Assembly (NCBI GenBank): GCA_964466385.1
Contig: CAYXNM010000105.1
Span: forward strand, 1-9,263
DNA length: 9,263 nt
Direction: 5' to 3'
From: UBA5972 sp964466385
GTDB lineage: Bacteria; Pseudomonadota; Alphaproteobacteria; Rhodobacterales; Rhodobacteraceae
The notes under the pieces are model-generated. The model saw nothing but the letters and a program-made list of their open reading frames with translations, made no database searches and was not told where the DNA came from. Made by a program: the position numbers and the translations under genes. Of this stretch, positions 7,084 to 9,263 are shown one piece after another (positions within the stretch are counted from its first letter, which is position 1; every line of letters begins with the position of its first letter).

Positions 7084-7650
7084 ATGCCCGCAACACCAAA
7101 AAAACCGCTGGGAATCCACTGGCGCCGCACCAAACGCGAAACCGTCGGGATAATCTCGCTGAGTGTGGTGCTGCTGGGGGGGTATATCTGGTTTCTCGAC
7201 CGTCAGGAAACACGCGCCGCGCAATATTTTCAGGATCTGCGCGTCGCGGCGCCGGATCGGTACCTGAACGAGATCAGGCGGATCTCGGGGTTTGAGTTTT
7301 ATTTGTCTGAATACGGCGACCTCAAGGGGTTTGGCGCGTATCAGGCCCGCGTGCCGGATTTCATGATCGGGCGCTGGTCGCTGGCGGACCAGCCCAAGCG
7401 TGTTTCAGACACCTATCGCGTGGCAGATTGTGTGAACCCACTGATCTTTGAGAACGGTCGCGTGACCTATCCGACCCAGACAGATCCGGTTGCGGCGACA
7501 TTTCGGTTGGAGCGCAACCAACTGTTTGTCCGGCACCTCACCGGCGAAACGACCCGCGTGACCTTGGTGGGCACGGGCATTCATTTGCACCATATCGAAC
7601 TGGATCTGCCGGCGTCTGACGCAAGGGTGTTTGGGTATGCGTGCAACTAG
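7084..7650 (+). CDS. Unrecognised single-pass membrane-anchored protein
   Basis: A 188-residue protein that I do not recognise. Residues 6-18 are basic (Lys6, Lys7, Arg14, Arg15, Lys17, Arg18), followed by one hydrophobic segment at about 20-38. By the positive-inside rule this gives a cytoplasmic N-terminus and about 150 residues in the periplasm. The exported part has two cysteines, Cys116 and Cys187 (second from the end), which could form a disulfide. Its second half is rich in alternating hydrophobic residues (for example ATFRLERNQLFV, 138-149), suggesting beta structure; a small beta-barrel or lipocalin-like fold is only a guess. The start is the least certain point. The ATG at 7084 precedes the membrane segment sensibly but lacks a clear ribosome site, and the frame is open upstream, with another ATG at 7003. 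The stop codon lies a few bases before the structured repeat at 7657. Confidence 0.7.
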   Translation: MPATPKKPLGIHWRRTKRETVGIISLSVVLLGGYIWFLDRQETRAAQYFQDLRVAAPDRYLNEIRRISGFEFYLSEYGDLKGFGAYQARVPDFMIGRWSLADQPKRVSDTYRVADCVNPLIFENGRVTYPTQTDPVAATFRLERNQLFVRHLTGETTRVTLVGTGIHLHHIELDLPASDARVFGYACN

Positions 7651-7728
7651 TGTCGTGGACTCAAAGCTCTTATCATTGCAATCAGGCAAAACGCGAGGTT
7701 CGCGCCCGCTCTTGCGGGGCGATCTCTC

Positions 7729-7753
7729 ACACGACACGCAAAGCGTGATGTGT
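7729..7753. repeat. Hairpin, 11-position stem with AAA loop
   Basis: Arms 7729-7739 and 7743-7753 pair around the loop AAA, with one A-A mismatch and one G-T wobble. The inner five pairs, CACGC/GCGTG, are perfect. It lies inside the long-range stem. Confidence 0.6.
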
Positions 7754-7762
7754 TGCCGACAT

Positions 7763-7783
7763 GCGCTTGGCGATGCCAAGCGC
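7763..7783. repeat. Perfect 9-bp hairpin with 3-base loop
   Basis: GCGCTTGGC (7763-7771) and GCCAAGCGC (7775-7783) are exactly complementary around GAT. No T-tract follows, so it is not a standard intrinsic terminator. Confidence 0.8.
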
Positions 7784-7800
7784 CGAGAGGCGGGCGCGAA

Positions 7801-7820
7801 CCGGATTGCAGGCAATCCGG
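7801..7820. repeat. Perfect 9-bp inverted repeat with 2-base centre
   Basis: CCGGATTGC (7801-7809) and GCAATCCGG (7812-7820) are exactly complementary around AG; in RNA the stem would be 8 pairs with a 4-base loop. It shares bases 7801-7802 with the long-range stem. No T-tract follows. Confidence 0.8.
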
Positions 7821-7881
7821 GGTGCTTCGGACATCAGTGATGCGAGCTTTGGATGCAGGTGAATAGGGTGCAGACCATGGA

Positions 7882-7886
7882 AAGGA
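7882..7886 (+). promoter_or_regulatory. Ribosome binding site of the FAD-linked oxidase gene
   Basis: AAGGA, 7 bases before the ATG at 7894. A second AAAGG touches the start codon and is too close to be the functional site. The good spacing supports this start. Confidence 0.65.
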
Positions 7887-7893
7887 CCAAAGG

Positions 7894-9263
7894 ATGAACC
7901 GCGAACACACGCTTGGGCTGTTGCGCGACCTTCTGGGGGATCGGTTGAGTGTTTCGCGCCCGGATCTGGAGCTTCATGGCCAGAACGAAACACATTTCTC
8001 ACATGCTCCGCCGGATGCGGTCGCCTACCCCGAGACCACCGCGGAAGTCTCTGAAATCGCGAAAATATGTTCCGCTGACGGTTGCCCGATGACCGGGTGG
8101 GGAACCGGCACATCGCTGGAAGGGCATGCGCTTGCCGTCAAGGGTGGGATTTCGGTCGATTTCTCGCGTATGAACCGGGTTCTGGACCTCAATGCCGAGG
8201 ACATGGACGTGACGGTACAACCCGGCATCACGCGCGAGGCGCTCAACAGAGAACTGCGCGCAACCGGGCTGTTTTTCCCGATTGACCCCGGTGCGAATGC
8301 GTCAATCGGGGGCATGGCCTCGACCCGCGCCAGCGGCACGACCGCGGTGCGCTATGGCACGATGCGCGACAACGTGATTGCGCTGGAAGCGGTTCTGGCA
8401 GACGGGCGCATCATCCATACCGGCACGCGCGCGCGCAAGTCCTCGGCCGGATACGACCTGACGGCACTTTTTGTCGGGGCGGAAGGAACGCTGGGGCTGA
8501 TCACGTCCCTGACGCTGCGTCTGTCGGGCCAGCCCGAAGCGATCTCGGCCGCCGTGTGCGCTTTTGAGACGATAGATGACGCGGTCAACGCGGTCATCAC
8601 CACCATTCAGACCGGCATTCCCATGGCCCGGATCGAGTTCGTGGACGACGCGACCGCCCGTGCCTTTAACGGGTATGCAAACGCAGAAATGCCTGAAAAA
8701 CCCCATCTTTTGCTGGAATTTCACGGATCCGATAGCGCGGTTGCCGAACAGGCCGAGCGCGCCGGCGAAGTGATGTCCGAACTCGGCGGCAGCGGGTTTC
8801 AATGGTCCGGCAGGCCCGAGGATCGCAACCGTTTGTGGAGGATGCGCCACAATGCCTATTACGCGGCCCTTTCGCTGAAACCGGGAGCGACCGCCGTCGT
8901 CACCGATATATGCGTTCCCATCTCGCAACTGGCGCGGGCTGTGCGTGAAACGCGCGAGGACATCGCCAAGAGCGGTATTCCCGGCCCGATCCTTGGCCAT
9001 GTCGGCGACGGTAATTTCCATGCGGTTCTGCTGATCGATCCCGATAGCCAGGCGGAAAAGACAACCGCGCTGGACCTCTCACACAGGATGGCCAGACGCG
9101 CGTTGGACCTGGGCGGGACGGTCACGGGCGAACATGGTATCGGCATGGGAAAGCTGGACTTGATGGAGGCGGAACACGGCGCCGCCTGGACCGTCATGGC
9201 CGATCTCAAGCGCACACTCGACCCTGACAACCTGATGAATCCCGGCAAGATGGTGCGCCTGAA
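7894..9263 (+). CDS. FAD-binding oxidase, putative cytochrome-linked D-lactate dehydrogenase, 3' end cut by the window
   Basis: GlcD/LDHD-type flavoprotein (COG0277) predicted to oxidise a D-2-hydroxy acid, most likely D-lactate, to the 2-oxo acid and pass electrons to the respiratory chain. 456 codons are visible. The frame is open at the edge, but the family-typical end NLMNPGKMV is already reached, so only a few residues should be missing. The PCMH-type FAD domain spans about 40-215, with GWGTGTSLEGH (68-78), DPGANASIGGMA and an AEGTLGLIT segment. The FAD-oxidase C-terminal domain carries GHVGDGNFH (368-376) and GEHGIG (412-417). His369, His376 and Glu413 fit the metal-site positions of the family. 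The substrate is uncertain because 2-hydroxyglutarate and glycolate oxidase subunits share these motifs; single-gene organisation with this length favours LDHD. No signal peptide or membrane segment is evident. The gene stands downstream of the structured repeat. Confidence 0.92.
   Translation, partial: MNREHTLGLLRDLLGDRLSVSRPDLELHGQNETHFSHAPPDAVAYPETTAEVSEIAKICSADGCPMTGWGTGTSLEGHALAVKGGISVDFSRMNRVLDLNAEDMDVTVQPGITREALNRELRATGLFFPIDPGANASIGGMASTRASGTTAVRYGTMRDNVIALEAVLADGRIIHTGTRARKSSAGYDLTALFVGAEGTLGLITSLTLRLSGQPEAISAAVCAFETIDDAVNAVITTIQTGIPMARIEFVDDATARAFNGYANAEMPEKPHLLLEFHGSDSAVAEQAERAGEVMSELGGSGFQWSGRPEDRNRLWRMRHNAYYAALSLKPGATAVVTDICVPISQLARAVRETREDIAKSGIPGPILGHVGDGNFHAVLLIDPDSQAEKTTALDLSHRMARRALDLGGTVTGEHGIGMGKLDLMEAEHGAAWTVMADLKRTLDPDNLMNPGKMVRL

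Larger units (their letters stand above)
7697..7802. repeat. Perfect 13-bp long-range inverted repeat
   Basis: GGTTCGCGCCCGC at 7697-7709 is exactly complementary to 7790-7802. With a one-base bulge the pairing continues for about three more bases. It encloses the hairpins at 7729-7753 and 7763-7783, so the folded strand would be a multibranch structure. Confidence 0.85.
7657..7856. repeat. Structured inverted-repeat element, possibly MITE-like or an IS remnant
   Basis: This fills most of the 243-base gap between the unknown gene and the FAD oxidase gene. The outer arms, 7662-7678 and 7835-7851, are complementary at 14 of 17 positions (CAAAGCTC is perfect, with ATCA and TG further in). Inside them is a perfect 13-bp inverted repeat, 7697-7709 with 7790-7802 (GGTTCGCGCCCGC). 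Three hairpins lie within or beside it, listed separately. Outer boundaries are approximate. No intact protein of recognisable type is encoded. Dyad symmetry at several scales in a gene-free gap is typical of small non-autonomous mobile repeats. A structured RNA or a decayed insertion-sequence end are alternatives. Copy number elsewhere in the genome cannot be judged from this window. Confidence 0.6.

Noticed and set aside
7763..7820. The two perfect hairpins as intrinsic terminators
   Set aside because: Neither is followed by a T-tract on either strand, so the standard terminator form is absent.
7405..7910. Overlapping minus-strand frames through the repeat (136 and 87 codons) as possible transposase remnants
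   Set aside because: Neither gives a recognisable transposase motif such as a DDE signature. The coding appearance follows from the G+C-rich repeat.
8302..9021. 239-codon minus-strand frame opposite the FAD oxidase
   Set aside because: The plus strand has clear FAD-domain and C-terminal motifs here; the minus frame is a shadow.

Overview
The window looks like an ordinary chromosomal stretch of an alphaproteobacterium, most likely a Rhodobacterales (Roseobacter-type) species. Reasons are the high G+C content, the tight gene packing, the GatC/GatA pair, and the large three-domain aminopeptidase P in the form I associate with that group. This is a judgement from protein sequence alone; no database was consulted. 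I saw no tRNA, rRNA, CRISPR array, intact transposase or phage gene.

Left block (1-2811, all minus strand): read in transcription order it runs gatC, gatA, an Excalibur-type lipoprotein, then an AmpD-type peptidoglycan amidase that leaves the window at base 1. Gaps are 5, 38 and 12 bases, so one operon is plausible. The first two genes supply the tRNA-dependent amidotransferase that makes Gln-tRNA(Gln) and/or Asn-tRNA(Asn). The last two point to the cell envelope. A 164-base divergent gap separates this block from the next.

Middle block (2976-6951): an aminopeptidase P and a small DUF427 protein lie on the plus strand. They converge, with only 13 bases between stop codons, on a minus-strand ClC chloride channel/transporter with two C-terminal CBS domains. 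The ClC keeps the gating glutamate but has leucine where proton-coupled ClC antiporters have the internal proton glutamate.

Right block (7084-9263, plus strand): an unrecognised single-pass membrane protein of 188 residues is followed by a 243-base gap. After the gap comes an LDHD/GlcD-type FAD-linked oxidase (putative cytochrome-linked D-lactate dehydrogenase), complete except for its last few codons. The gap is the most unusual part of the window. About 200 bases (roughly 7657-7856) form an imperfect inverted repeat with a perfect 13-bp long-range stem and several nested hairpins, two of them perfect. It looks like a mobile intergenic repeat (MITE-like or IS-derived) or a structured RNA, and it begins only a few bases after the stop codon of the unknown gene.

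Apart from that repeat and the unknown membrane protein, the content is housekeeping and envelope genes. I see no convincing defence system or other multi-gene novel system.
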